A stretch of 64,000 nucleotides of DNA from Vulcanimicrobium winogradskyi (GCA_003134965.1 PLDA01000002.1:1054001-1118000), one strand, 5' to 3'. Positions 1 through 9,220 are shown, counted from the stretch's first letter. Notes: generated by a model not told the origin, from the letters alone. Made by a program: numbers and translations.

Positions 1-417
1 AATCACGTGCGGCCACCCAATGTCCGCTCGCCGCTGCTCTTGCCGAACCGAATCTTTGATGCGGTGGCTCCTTTCAACGAGATATGGAGCCGCGCAAATG
101 ATGCAAGATCGCTTGCCGAGATTCAAGATACGGGGGGCCGCATTCGTCGATTTCACGACGAATACTACGATAACGGCCGGTACACTTCTGCAGCATCGCT
201 TGAGTTTATGCCTCCCAAGCCGACTAAGTGGCACGGCTTCCATGTCCTGTGGCATCAGAACCACAAATATACGTTTCGTATTCCAAATGGCTTCCATTAT
301 GACGTCAAGCGGAGCGATGACGCGCGATTTTCGCTAACGTCTGTTAACGAGGGTTTACGATCGTACGCCGCGTACGCGAACGTTGACCCCTATGGCCATA
401 CTCGCGGCGGAAAGTAA
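1..417 (+). CDS. Hypothetical protein, 3' part of a gene entering from the left
   Basis: The frame is open from the first base, so the gene may begin outside the window; a GTG at 7 would give 136 residues. The product is hydrophilic, rich in aromatic and His residues, with a centre reading WHGFHVLWHQNHKY and a C-terminus ending YANVDPYGHTRGGK. No signal peptide, membrane segment or known motif is recognised. Base composition and codon use are clearly more AT-rich than in the genes to the right, which fits recent acquisition or a mobile accessory gene. It converges on the ABC operon with about 66 bases between, where no clear terminator is seen. Function unknown. Confidence 0.5.
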   Translation, partial: NHVRPPNVRSPLLLPNRIFDAVAPFNEIWSRANDARSLAEIQDTGGRIRRFHDEYYDNGRYTSAASLEFMPPKPTKWHGFHVLWHQNHKYTFRIPNGFHYDVKRSDDARFSLTSVNEGLRSYAAYANVDPYGHTRGGK

Positions 418-483
418 CACGAGAGCCGTGTTGCTACTACCGCTGGGTCGCTTAGCTCCGCGGCCTGGACGGGTGTTCTGCGG

Positions 484-1575
484 TCAGTCGGGGACGATAC
501 GGCAAGCCTCTACCGGAACATCCAGGTGGATCGTGCTGCCGACGGTGCGGTCGACGGAGGGAGGGGCGGCGACGCGGATTTGGGTGCCGCCGAGGTCGAT
601 GAGGTAGTCGCGCGCGTCGCCGAGGTACGTTTGCCGCAGGACCGTGCCCGCGATGCGGTTGGTGCCGTTTTCGCGGTAGCCGACGGCGGTGTCGCCGTTC
701 ACCTCAGCGATCGCGATCGCGTGCGGGCGGATGCAGAGCGTCACCGGACCGCGTGCCGTTGCCGCGAAGTCGTCGCGCACGCGCAGGCGGGCGCCGCCGA
801 ATTCGACGATGTGCGGCTCGACGAGCGTCACCGGGAGCGTGTTCGTGCCGCCGACGAAGGTGGCGACGAACGCGCTGGCCGGCTTCTCGTAGATGTCGTG
901 GGCGGTGCCGACCTGCGCGATCTTCCCGGCGCGCATCAGCGCGATGCGGTCCGCGGCGACCATCGCTTCGGTCTGGTCGTGGGTCACGTAGACCATGGTG
1001 ATCCCGGTCGCCTCGTGGATGCGGCGGATCTCGAACCGCATCTCCTCGCGCAGGTTGGCATCGAGGTTCGAGAGCGGCTCGTCGAGCAGCAGCGTCTCGG
1101 GCTTCACCACGACGGCGCGAGCGAGCGCGACGCGCTGCTGCTGGCCGCCTGAGAGCTCCGAAGGATAGCGTTGCGCGAGATCGGTCATGCGGACGCTGCG
1201 CAGCACCTCGCGCGTGCGGTCCTCGACCTCGGAACGCGAGAGCTTCATCACGCGCAGTCCGTAGGCGACGTTGTCGAACACCGTCATGTGCGGCCAGACG
1301 GCGTAGCTCTGGAAGATCAGCGACATCCGGCGCCGTTCCGGCGGCACGACGTGCTTCGCCGAGGAGACTTCGCGATCGCCGACGGTGATCGTCCCCGCGT
1401 CGGGCTTCAGGAAACCGGCCAGCAGTTGCAGCGTCGTCGTCTTGCCGCAGCCCGACGGCCCGACCAGCGCCATCACCTCGCCGTCGGCGATCGCGAGGTC
1501 GATGGCGTCGACGGCGCGTGCCGCGTTCTTGCCGGCGTACGATTTGGTGAGTCCGGCGATGTCGATGCGAGCCAT
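484..1575 (-). CDS. ABC importer ATPase (PotA/FbpC/PhnT type)
   Basis: A 363-residue ATP-binding subunit that would power the permease encoded just upstream. Walker A is GPSGCGKTT (about residues 39-47), the signature LSGGQQQR lies near 139, Walker B with D-loop is LLLDEPLSNLD near 160, and the switch His is in VTHD near 193. The C-terminal ~90 residues look like a TOBE-type regulatory domain, as in spermidine, ferric iron and 2-aminoethylphosphonate importers. Its ATG overlaps the permease stop by one base (TAATG), so the two are translationally coupled. It is the last gene of the five-gene operon starting at 8499. Substrate cannot be read from this subunit. Confidence 0.93.
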   Translation of the reverse strand: MARIDIAGLTKSYAGKNAARAVDAIDLAIADGEVMALVGPSGCGKTTTLQLLAGFLKPDAGTITVGDREVSSAKHVVPPERRRMSLIFQSYAVWPHMTVFDNVAYGLRVMKLSRSEVEDRTREVLRSVRMTDLAQRYPSELSGGQQQRVALARAVVVKPETLLLDEPLSNLDANLREEMRFEIRRIHEATGITMVYVTHDQTEAMVAADRIALMRAGKIAQVGTAHDIYEKPASAFVATFVGGTNTLPVTLVEPHIVEFGGARLRVRDDFAATARGPVTLCIRPHAIAIAEVNGDTAVGYRENGTNRIAGTVLRQTYLGDARDYLIDLGGTQIRVAAPPSVDRTVGSTIHLDVPVEACRIVPD

Positions 1576-3290
1576 TAGGTGCTGGTCTTCTCCATGAAGT
1601 CGCGGCCGAGGAGGCGATATGCCGCCGACACGATCACCAGGGTGATCGCCAGGATGATGATCGCGAGGGTCGCGACCGCCTCGTAGTTGCCGGCGTCGGT
1701 GAAATCGAAGATTTGCGTCGTCATCGTCGCGGTGCGCGGCGTGAACAGGAAGATCGCCGAGCTGAGCTCGCGGATCGCCGGGATGAACACCAGCAGCCAG
1801 CTCGCCAACAGACCCCGGCGCAGCAGCGGCGCCGTGATCGTGCGCAGCGCGCGCAGCCGGGTTGCGCCGAGCGTGCGCGCGGCGTTCTCGAGGTCGGTGT
1901 TGATCGCGGCGACCATCGTGTTGAGGTTCGAGTACGCGATCGGAAGAAAGCGCGTGGTGAACGCGATGATGAGGATCGCGGCCGTGCCGTAGAGCAGGAG
2001 CGGCGGGTGCGAGTAGGCCGCGTAGATCCCGATCGCGAGCACGATCCCGGGAACGACGAACGGCGCCATGCAGACGATCCCGAGCGCCTGCGCACCGGGA
2101 AAGAGCTTGCGGTTCGCCGTGTAGGCGATGAGGAACGCGATGGTCGTCGCGATCGTCGCCGCCGCCGCGCCGTACCAGAGGCTGTGGAAGATCGCCAGTC
2201 GCGTCGGCGCGTTCTCGAACAGCGCCCAGTGATACCAGTAGAACGTAATGTTCCCTGGCACAGGGCCTTGGCTCCAGATGCGCGAGAGCGAGGTCGCGAG
2301 CAGCGCGAGATACGGCAGGATCACCGAACAGAGCGGGACCGCGAGTGCGGCGGCGAGCAGCGGCCAGCGCCACGGGCCGAGCGCGACCAAACGCCGCTTC
2401 CCGCCCTTCCCGCCGACGACGGTGAACTTGCGGCGGCCGAGGATCCGCCGCTGCAGCAGCAGCAGCCCCAGCGTCACGCCGATCAGCGGCATCGCGTACG
2501 CGGCGGCGAGCTCGGTGCGCACCGGGAACTGGAAGAACAGGTAGAGCTGCGTCGTGACGACCTGCGTGCGCGCCGGGATCAACAGGAACGCCGGCGTGCC
2601 GAACTCGGCCAGCGCCTCCAGGAACGACATGATGAAGCCGGCGACGATCGCGGGCATCACCAGCGGCAGCGTGATCGAGCGCATCGTCCGCCAGGCCGAG
2701 GCGCCCAGCGTCGACGAGGCGTCTTCGAGCTCGACCGAGATCAGCTCGAGTCCGCCGGCGACGAACGTGAACGTGTACGGAACATTGTAGAGGGCCATCA
2801 CGAAGATCGCGCCGCCGAGCGAGAAGATGTTGAGCGGACCGTGATCGGCGTGCGTGAACGACGCGATCGTGCGGTTGATCCAGCCGCTGTTCGGCGCGGC
2901 CAGCAAGATCCACGCCTCGGCGCCGATGAACGACGGCGTGACGAACGCCGCGGTGATCAGCGCGCGCAGTCCGGTGCGCCCGGGCATGTCGGTTCGCGCG
3001 ATCAGCCACGCCAGCGGCGTCCCGATCAGCGCGGCGAGCGTCGCAACCGAGGTCGCCAGCATGAACGAGTTGACGATCGGGCGCAGGTAGATCGACTTGG
3101 TGAACGCTTCGACGTAATTGCCGAACGTGAACCCACCGGTGTCCACGTGCTGGAGGCTGATCAGCAGCAGCCACCCGATCGGGACGATGACCAGAATCGC
3201 CAGCACGACGACCGCGCCGATGAAGAAGATCGGACCGGGGTCGAACGACCCCGACCGATCGACCCGGCGCGGCGCCGTTACCGATGCCAT
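1575..3290 (-). CDS. ABC importer permease, fused double-domain (FbpB/ThiP type)
   Basis: A 571-residue inner-membrane permease with about 12 predicted helices in two homologous halves. Each half has a BPD-type coupling loop: ASAWRTMRSITLPLVMPAI near residue 195 and GATRLRALRTITAPLLRRG near 480. The two-halves-in-one form is typical of ferric iron, thiamine and phosphonate importers and needs only one permease gene. The ATG is one base from the stop of the binding protein upstream, and the stop overlaps the ATPase start. The operon partners suggest an organic-acid or aminophosphonate-like substrate rather than iron, but this is inference. Confidence 0.93.
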   Translation of the reverse strand: MASVTAPRRVDRSGSFDPGPIFFIGAVVVLAILVIVPIGWLLLISLQHVDTGGFTFGNYVEAFTKSIYLRPIVNSFMLATSVATLAALIGTPLAWLIARTDMPGRTGLRALITAAFVTPSFIGAEAWILLAAPNSGWINRTIASFTHADHGPLNIFSLGGAIFVMALYNVPYTFTFVAGGLELISVELEDASSTLGASAWRTMRSITLPLVMPAIVAGFIMSFLEALAEFGTPAFLLIPARTQVVTTQLYLFFQFPVRTELAAAYAMPLIGVTLGLLLLQRRILGRRKFTVVGGKGGKRRLVALGPWRWPLLAAALAVPLCSVILPYLALLATSLSRIWSQGPVPGNITFYWYHWALFENAPTRLAIFHSLWYGAAAATIATTIAFLIAYTANRKLFPGAQALGIVCMAPFVVPGIVLAIGIYAAYSHPPLLLYGTAAILIIAFTTRFLPIAYSNLNTMVAAINTDLENAARTLGATRLRALRTITAPLLRRGLLASWLLVFIPAIRELSSAIFLFTPRTATMTTQIFDFTDAGNYEAVATLAIIILAITLVIVSAAYRLLGRDFMEKTST

Positions 3291-3291
3291 T

Positions 3292-4350
3292 CTAGACGTT
3301 GAAGGTCTCGCGCCACTTGGCCGTCACTTCCGGGATCCCGCCCAGCAGCCGCTCGATCTTCACGTGGTACGTGCGCATGCGGTCGATGCGAACGCCCGTC
3401 GGCGACGGAACGTCGAGCCGCAGCGGCAGGTTGAACGTCGACGCCGCCGTCTGCGAGTACTCCTTCGTGTAGTAGAAGTTCATCAGCAGCCGCGCGGCGT
3501 TGGGGTGCGGCGCCTCTTTGAGCACCGTGACCGGAGCGGTGACCAGGATCGTGTCGTCCTCCGGGAACGCGATCGCGATCGAGTTGCCGGCGGCCTTGCG
3601 CTCGAGCGCGAGGCTGTCGGCGCCGGGTCCGACGACGCGCTCGCCTGAGACGATGTCGGTGGTGCAGTCGAAGACCGAGCGTCCGATCTTCGGGTTGTTC
3701 TGCGCGAGCTTCTTGAAGTAGTTGTCCCAGCCGTACTTGTCGTTCATCGCGACGACCCAGTTCCCGACGTAGCCGCTGAAGCCAGGGTGCCCCATCGAGA
3801 TGAGATCCTTCATGTGCGGGTCGAGCAGATCGTTCCATTTGCGCGGCGCGGGGAGCTTCTTCGGGTTGTAATTGATCAGCATCAGCGCGATGTCACCGAG
3901 CTGGTAGGTGTCCTCGGGGTCGAGGTGCTGGTACTCCTTGGGGATCTTGTCGATGTCGCCCGGGACGAACTGCGCCAGCGTGTTCTGCTTCTTGAGGATC
4001 GTCATGTGCGCTTCGTCGGTCGAGGCGAAGACGTCGACTTGGTGGACGTTCGACTTGAGGTCTTGGGTGAGGCGCTGGAAGAGCACCTGGCCCGTTTGCC
4101 GCAGCAGTTCGACCTCGATACCGGGGTACTTGGCCTTGAACGCGCCGGCGATCTTCTCCGCGGCGGCCTGCGTGTAGTGGCCCGTCCACCACACGACCTT
4201 GCCTTCTTTCTTCGCCGCGGCGTACAGCGCCGAGACGTCGGCGTCGGTCACTTGGTTCTTGCGTGTGGCGAGCGATGCGATCGGCGATCCCGCGGCGACC
4301 CCCGCCCCGAGAGCGGCGGCGCTGCGAACGAACGTCCCCCTGGTTGTCAT
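3292..4350 (-). CDS. ABC importer periplasmic substrate-binding protein
   Basis: A 352-residue family-1/PotD-like solute-binding protein. The N-terminus (MTTRGTFVRSAAALGAGVAA) is an Ala-rich export signal with basic residues, probably Sec or a weak Tat signal. The mature part starts with ALYAAAKKEGKVVWWTGHYT, the usual opening beta-strand of ferric/2-aminoethylphosphonate binding proteins. ATG at 4350 is chosen because AAAGGGAG lies a few bases upstream and it overlaps the dehydrogenase stop as ATGA. Its position after a glyoxylate-type aminotransferase and a 2-hydroxyacid dehydrogenase suggests the ligand is their substrate or precursor. Confidence 0.92.
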   Translation of the reverse strand: MTTRGTFVRSAAALGAGVAAGSPIASLATRKNQVTDADVSALYAAAKKEGKVVWWTGHYTQAAAEKIAGAFKAKYPGIEVELLRQTGQVLFQRLTQDLKSNVHQVDVFASTDEAHMTILKKQNTLAQFVPGDIDKIPKEYQHLDPEDTYQLGDIALMLINYNPKKLPAPRKWNDLLDPHMKDLISMGHPGFSGYVGNWVVAMNDKYGWDNYFKKLAQNNPKIGRSVFDCTTDIVSGERVVGPGADSLALERKAAGNSIAIAFPEDDTILVTAPVTVLKEAPHPNAARLLMNFYYTKEYSQTAASTFNLPLRLDVPSPTGVRIDRMRTYHVKIERLLGGIPEVTAKWRETFNV

Positions 4351-7304
4351 GACGACTCCCTTTCCGGTGTGCTGAGTGCTGCGGCGTAGACTTCCGCGAC
4401 ATGGAGCGCTTGGCGCTGTGCGCCGTGCGCGATCTGATGTTTGCAGCTCATCCCGTCGGCGACGACGAGCGTATCTGCATCGGCTTTGCGCACGGCGGGG
4501 AGCAGGTCCCGCTCCGCCATGCGCATCGAGATCTCGTAGTGCTCGGCTTCGTACCCGAACATCCCGGCCATCCCGCAGCACGACGAGTCGATCACCGAGG
4601 CGTCGAGGCCGGGGATCGCACGCAGCGCGCGCTCAACGGCGGGCATCGCGCCGAACGCTTTCTGGTGGCAGTGTCCGTGCACGACGGCGCGTGCGGCGAG
4701 CGACCGCAGCGGGGGTGCCCAGCGCCCCGCGTCGAGCTCGCGCGCGACGAATTCCTCGAACAGCAGTGCGTGTGCCGCGACCGTTCGCGCCGCATCGGTC
4801 GGGACGAGCGCCAGGAACTCGTCGCGCAGCGTCAGCAGGCACGACGGCTCGAGCCCGACGATCGGCACGCCGCGTTCGGCATACGGCGCGAGCGCCTCGA
4901 TCGTGCGCTTGGCCTCGGTGCGCGCTTGGTCCAGCAGGCCCGCGCCGAGATACGTGCGGCCGCAGCACAGCGGGCGCGCGCCGCCGGAACGCGGGCGCGC
5001 GAACGTGACGGCGTAGCCGGCCGCGGTCAGGACGCGCTGCGCGGCGCGCGCGACATCGGCTTCGAACCAGCGGTTGAACGTATCGACGAACAGCACGACC
5101 TCGCCGTTCACCGCAGTCGCTGAGCCGGGCGAGCGCGCATCGCGGAACGGACGCGCGTGCCAGCGCGGCAGCGGGCGCTTCGCCGTGAAGCCCGCCGCAC
5201 GTTCGAGCAGCCTCGCGAGCAGCGGCACGCGGTGCGGAAGGTTCCCGAGCCGCCGCAACGGACCGGCAAAGTGCGCTGCCCGCGGCAGGTCGGCGACGAT
5301 GCGGTCGCCGAGCGGCGTTCCGTGCTTGGCGCGATAGTGCGCGAGAAACTCGATCTTCATCCGTGCCATGTCGACGCCGGTCGGACACTCGCGCTTGCAC
5401 GCCTTGCACGACACGCACAGGTCGAGTGCGTCGTACATCTCCTGCGAGGTCAGCCCGTCGGGCCCGAGCTGGCCGGTCAGCGCGAGCCGCAGCCCGTTGG
5501 CGCGACCGCGGGTCACGTGATGCTCGTCGTCGGTGACGCGGTACGACGGGCACATCGCGCCGCCGGTCTCCTTCCGGCACGCACCGTTGTTGTTGCACAT
5601 CTCGACCGCGCCGGTGAAGCCGCCCCACTCCGACCAGTCGAGCTCGGTCTTCAGCGGCAGCGGCGCGTAGCCGGGACCGTACCGGAACAGGCTGCGGTCG
5701 TCCATCTTCGGCGGGTCGACGATCTTGCCGGGATTCAGCACGCCGTCCGGATCGAACGCGCGCTTCACGTCGTGAAACGCCTCGACGATCCGCGGTCCGA
5801 ACATCTCGGCGTGGAACTCGGAGCGCACGATCCCGTCGCCGTGTTCGCCGGAATGCGCGCCCCCGTACTCGCGCACGATGGCAAAAGCTTCTTCCGCGAT
5901 CGCGCGCAGCTTGGCGACGTCTTCGTCGTGCTTCACGTTCAGCACCGGGCGCACGTGCAGACACCCGACCGAGGCGTGCGCGTAGAACGTGCCGGTCGTC
6001 CCGTGCTTCGCGAAGATGCGGTTCAGCCGTTCGGTGTAGTCGGCCAGGTGCTGCAACGGGACCGCGCAGTCTTCGATGATCGAGATCGGCTTCGCGTCGC
6101 CGCGCATCGAGGTCATGATGTTGAGGCCCGCGGCGCGCACCTCCCACATCTCGGCCTGCTGCGCGGGATCGGTCAGCTTCACCACGGCGCCGGGGAAACC
6201 GAGCCCGGCCATCGTCTCGTCGAGGTCGTCCAGCTTCTGCGCGAGCGGTTCCGGCTCGTCACCGGCGAATTCGACCAGCAGCAGCGAGCCCGGCTCGCCG
6301 CGGACGTACTTCGCCATGATCGGCGCGAACGTTGCGATCTCGCGCGAGAGCTCGATCATCGTGCGATCGACCAGCTCGACCGCGACCGGGTCGAGCGCGA
6401 CCAGCGCTTGCGTCGCGCGCATCGCGTCGCTGAAGGCCGGGAAGTGGCAGACGCCGAGCGCCTTCGCGCGCGGCAGCGGCTGCAGCTCGAGGTCGATCGC
6501 GGTGAAGAACGCCAGCGTCCCTTCGGATCCGACCAGCAGCTTCGCCATGTTGAAGGGCTCGTGCGGGCGGACGGTGTGGATCGCGTAGCCAGCGACGTTG
6601 CGCTGCACCTTGGGGATCCGCGCCTCGATCTCGGTCGCCTCGCGTTCCGCGATCGCGCGCACGCGCTCGATCAGCTCGCGGTAGCGTGCCGGCTGGGCGC
6701 CGTCGTCGGGCCCCGGTACCTCGCCGAAGTACGCGCGCGTCCCGTCGGCGAGCACCGCGTCGATCCCCGCGACGTTATCGGCCATGATCCCGTAGCGAAT
6801 CGAGCGCGCGCCCGAGCTGTTGTTGGCGGTCATCCCGCCGATCGTCGCGCGGCTCGCCGTCGACGGGTCGACGGGAAAGAACAGGCCGTGCCGCTTCAAT
6901 TCGCGGTTGAGCGCGTCGAGCACGACCCCGGGCTGCACGCGCACGCGCTTGCGAGCCGTATCGAGCGCGACGATCTCGCGCAGATAGCGGCTGACGTCGA
7001 CGATCAGTCCGCTGTTGACGGTCTGCCCGCACTGCGACGTGCCGCCGCCGCGTGCGGTAACCGGCACGCCGTGCTCGCGCGCGATCGCGATCGTGGCCTC
7101 CACGTCCTCAGCCGTGCGCGGCACGACGACGCCGAGCGGCACGATCTGGTAGATCGACGCGTCGGTCGCATACATCCCGCGCGTCGTACGATCGAAGAAG
7201 ACGTCGCCGGCGACCTCAGCGCGCAGGCGCGACTCGATGCGCCGTGCGAGCACCGGCTCGCGCGGCGAAGTGACCTCGGCGTGCGGCGCCGCGGTCGCGC
7301 TCAA
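4347..7304 (-). CDS. FAD-linked and Fe-S 2-hydroxyacid dehydrogenase (GlcD-GlcF fusion type)
   Basis: About 985 residues. The N-terminal half is a PCMH-type FAD domain (ARGGGTSQCGQTVNSG, then a GGMTANNSSGARS stretch) with an FAD-oxidase C-domain; next comes a ferredoxin-like segment with two cysteine clusters (CNNNGACRK...CP and CVSCKACKRECP), then a GlpC/HdrB-like domain with CCG boxes (LCCGRTYLG, SSCCGMAG). This order matches YdiJ-like D-2-hydroxyglutarate, D-lactate or glycolate dehydrogenases feeding electrons to the respiratory chain. The start is uncertain: TTG at 7304 follows the aminotransferase stop by one base, and GTG at 7253 is the alternative; neither has a strong ribosome binding site. 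Oxidation of glycolate to glyoxylate would suit the neighbouring aminotransferase. Confidence 0.9.
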   Translation of the reverse strand: MSATAAPHAEVTSPREPVLARRIESRLRAEVAGDVFFDRTTRGMYATDASIYQIVPLGVVVPRTAEDVEATIAIAREHGVPVTARGGGTSQCGQTVNSGLIVDVSRYLREIVALDTARKRVRVQPGVVLDALNRELKRHGLFFPVDPSTASRATIGGMTANNSSGARSIRYGIMADNVAGIDAVLADGTRAYFGEVPGPDDGAQPARYRELIERVRAIAEREATEIEARIPKVQRNVAGYAIHTVRPHEPFNMAKLLVGSEGTLAFFTAIDLELQPLPRAKALGVCHFPAFSDAMRATQALVALDPVAVELVDRTMIELSREIATFAPIMAKYVRGEPGSLLLVEFAGDEPEPLAQKLDDLDETMAGLGFPGAVVKLTDPAQQAEMWEVRAAGLNIMTSMRGDAKPISIIEDCAVPLQHLADYTERLNRIFAKHGTTGTFYAHASVGCLHVRPVLNVKHDEDVAKLRAIAEEAFAIVREYGGAHSGEHGDGIVRSEFHAEMFGPRIVEAFHDVKRAFDPDGVLNPGKIVDPPKMDDRSLFRYGPGYAPLPLKTELDWSEWGGFTGAVEMCNNNGACRKETGGAMCPSYRVTDDEHHVTRGRANGLRLALTGQLGPDGLTSQEMYDALDLCVSCKACKRECPTGVDMARMKIEFLAHYRAKHGTPLGDRIVADLPRAAHFAGPLRRLGNLPHRVPLLARLLERAAGFTAKRPLPRWHARPFRDARSPGSATAVNGEVVLFVDTFNRWFEADVARAAQRVLTAAGYAVTFARPRSGGARPLCCGRTYLGAGLLDQARTEAKRTIEALAPYAERGVPIVGLEPSCLLTLRDEFLALVPTDAARTVAAHALLFEEFVARELDAGRWAPPLRSLAARAVVHGHCHQKAFGAMPAVERALRAIPGLDASVIDSSCCGMAGMFGYEAEHYEISMRMAERDLLPAVRKADADTLVVADGMSCKHQIAHGAQRQALHVAEVYAAALSTPERESS

Positions 7305-7305
7305 T

Positions 7306-8499
7306 TCAGACGCCGGCCAGTGCGGGTGCGACCGAAGGTTCGGCGAGGGAGGCGAGGGCCGGCGAGACGCCGTCGCCGTGCGCGATGCCGGCGAGCTCGA
7401 GCCCCATCTGCACACCGCACAGCGTCCCGGCCAGCATCAGATCGTTGAACGAGCCGAGGTGACCGATGCGGAACACGCGCCCTTTCAACTTGCCGAGCCC
7501 GGTGCCGAGCGACATGTCGAAGCGCTCGAGGATCGTCGCGCGCAGCGCGTCGGCGTCGACGCCGTCGGGGACGATCACCGCGGTCAGCGTGTTCGAGTAC
7601 TCGCGCGGATCGAGCGCGAGAATCTCGAGGCCCCAGCCGCGCACCGCGCGCCGCGTCGCCTCACCGTGGCGCGCGTGCCGCGCGAAGACCGCGGGCAGCG
7701 TCTCCTCGTGCAGCATCAGCAGCGCTTCGTGCAGTCCGTACAGCAAGTTCGTCGCGGGCGTGTACGGAAAGTACCCGGTGCGATTGCTCTCCAGCATCTC
7801 GTCCCACGCCCAGTACGAGCGCGGCAGCTTCGCGCCGTCCGAGGCGGCGAGCGCCTTCGGCGAGATCGCGTTGAACGCGAGCCCCGGCGGCAGCATGAGG
7901 CCCTTCTGCGAGCCGCCGACGGTGACGTCGACGCCCCACTCGTCGTGCCGGTAGTCGATCGAGGCCAGCGAACTGATCGTATCGACCAGAAATAACGCGG
8001 GATGCCCCGCGCGGTCGATCGCCGCCCGCACCTCGGGGACGCGGCTGGTGACCCCGGTCGAGGTCTCGTTGTGTACGATCGCGACCGCCTTGATCGCGTG
8101 CCCGCGATCGGCCGCAAGGTGTGCGCCGACCGCGTCCGGGTCGACGCCGTGCCGCCAGTCGCCGGGGATCGTCTCGACCTCGAGCCCGAGCCGGCGCGCG
8201 AGCTTGCTCCAGAGCGCCGCGAACTGGCCGGTCTCCACCATCAGCACGCGGTCGCCGGGCGAGAGCGTGTTCACCAGCGCGGCTTCCCATGCACCGGTCC
8301 CAGACGAGGGATAGATCACGACCGGCTGCGTGGTGGCGAAGACCGGCCGGAGCAGATCTTGGATCTCGAGGGTCAGCGGACCGAATGCCGGACCCCGGTG
8401 ATCCATCGTCGCGCGGTCGATCGCCCGAAGCACCCGCTCCGGGACGTTCGTCGGGCCGGGGATCTGAAGAAAGTGGACGCCGCTCTGGAATTTCGACAC
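7306..8499 (-). CDS. Class V PLP aminotransferase, serine-glyoxylate type
   Basis: A 397-residue fold-type I aminotransferase. It opens with FLQIPGPTNVPERVLRAID and carries the PLP-lysine motif GGSQKGLMLPPGLAF, characteristic of serine/alanine-glyoxylate aminotransferases. These transfer the amino group of serine or alanine to glyoxylate, giving glycine. GTG at 8499 is preferred because GGAGG lies 9 bases upstream; the longer open frame upstream runs antisense into the GntR gene. It is first in the operon, so it should be controlled from the 52-base divergent region shared with the GntR gene. 2-aminoethylphosphonate-pyruvate aminotransferase is a less likely alternative. Confidence 0.9.
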   Translation of the reverse strand: MSKFQSGVHFLQIPGPTNVPERVLRAIDRATMDHRGPAFGPLTLEIQDLLRPVFATTQPVVIYPSSGTGAWEAALVNTLSPGDRVLMVETGQFAALWSKLARRLGLEVETIPGDWRHGVDPDAVGAHLAADRGHAIKAVAIVHNETSTGVTSRVPEVRAAIDRAGHPALFLVDTISSLASIDYRHDEWGVDVTVGGSQKGLMLPPGLAFNAISPKALAASDGAKLPRSYWAWDEMLESNRTGYFPYTPATNLLYGLHEALLMLHEETLPAVFARHARHGEATRRAVRGWGLEILALDPREYSNTLTAVIVPDGVDADALRATILERFDMSLGTGLGKLKGRVFRIGHLGSFNDLMLAGTLCGVQMGLELAGIAHGDGVSPALASLAEPSVAPALAGV

Positions 8500-8540
8500 T
8501 GGGGCTGCCCTCCGAGGTATGCCGGTCGTCGACCCGGAAC

Positions 8541-8557
8541 TTGCATATTGAATGCAA
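8541..8557. promoter_or_regulatory. Inverted repeat TTGCAT-N5-ATGCAA, candidate GntR operator
   Basis: A perfect 6-bp inverted repeat with a 5-base spacer lies in the only intergenic DNA between the divergent GntR gene and the five-gene operon. The right arm contains the ATG at 8552, so a bound repressor would cover that start. Size and symmetry suit a FadR-type GntR dimer. Autoregulation plus operon control is inferred. Confidence 0.55.
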
Positions 8558-9220
8558 TCCTCGAAAGTCATGCCGATCGCCCGACTTTCGTTGCACGACG
8601 AGACGGTCGCCCGGCTCCGCACCATGATCACCGAAGGCGACCTGCTTCCGGGCAGCCGCATCGCGGAGCGCGAGCTCTGCGACCGCTTCGGGATCTCCCG
8701 GACCCCCCTCCGTGAGGCGCTCAAGGTGCTGGCCTCAGAAGGCCTGGTCGAGCTGCTACCCCATCGGGGCGCCCGGGTCACCCGGCTCTCCGAGGTCGAA
8801 CTCCGCGACGCGTTCGAGATCGTCGCGACTCTCGAGGCTCTGGCGGGCGAACTGGCCTGCCGCAGGATCGACGAGGCGGCGCTCGCCCACATCGAGGCGG
8901 TCCATCTGCGGATGGCGGAACACTACCGCCGCGCCGAGCTCGCGGAATACTTCGCCTGCAACCAGATCATCCACGAAGCGATCAATCGCGCGGCCGGCAA
9001 CGCGCAGCTGACCGAGATGTACGCGCTCGTTTCGAACCGCGTGCGGCGCGCGCGCTACATGGCGAACCACTCGCCGGAGCGCTGGGCGGCCGCGATGCGG
9101 GAGCATGAGGAGATTCTCGATGCGCTACGGCGCCGCGACGGAAAGGCGTGCGGCCCGTTGCTGCGTGCGCACCTCGAGCACAAACTCTACACGCTGACCG
9201 ACGGGAACGTCGCCCCCTAA
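8552..9220 (+). CDS. GntR-family transcriptional regulator, FCD (FadR) subfamily
   Basis: A 222-residue regulator. The N-terminal winged helix spans about residues 10-75 with GSRIAERELCDRFGISRTPL and LASEGLVELLPHRGARV. The C-terminal all-helical FCD ligand-binding domain has the metal-type residues of the family (ECNQIIHEAI region as YFACNQIIHEAI, and EHEEILDAL). FCD regulators bind small organic acids. It is divergent from the aminotransferase/dehydrogenase/importer operon and probably represses it until the imported acid is present. ATG at 8552 lies inside the inverted repeat; an in-frame ATG at 8570 (MPIARLSL) would avoid that and may be the true start. Its stop overlaps the convergent exporter gene by 4 bases. 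Confidence 0.9.
   Translation: MQSSKVMPIARLSLHDETVARLRTMITEGDLLPGSRIAERELCDRFGISRTPLREALKVLASEGLVELLPHRGARVTRLSEVELRDAFEIVATLEALAGELACRRIDEAALAHIEAVHLRMAEHYRRAELAEYFACNQIIHEAINRAAGNAQLTEMYALVSNRVRRARYMANHSPERWAAAMREHEEILDALRRRDGKACGPLLRAHLEHKLYTLTDGNVAP

Noticed and set aside
1713..3302. 529-residue plus-strand frame
   Set aside because: Antisense to the importer permease gene, extreme Arg/Asp/Glu content, no motif; a shadow frame.
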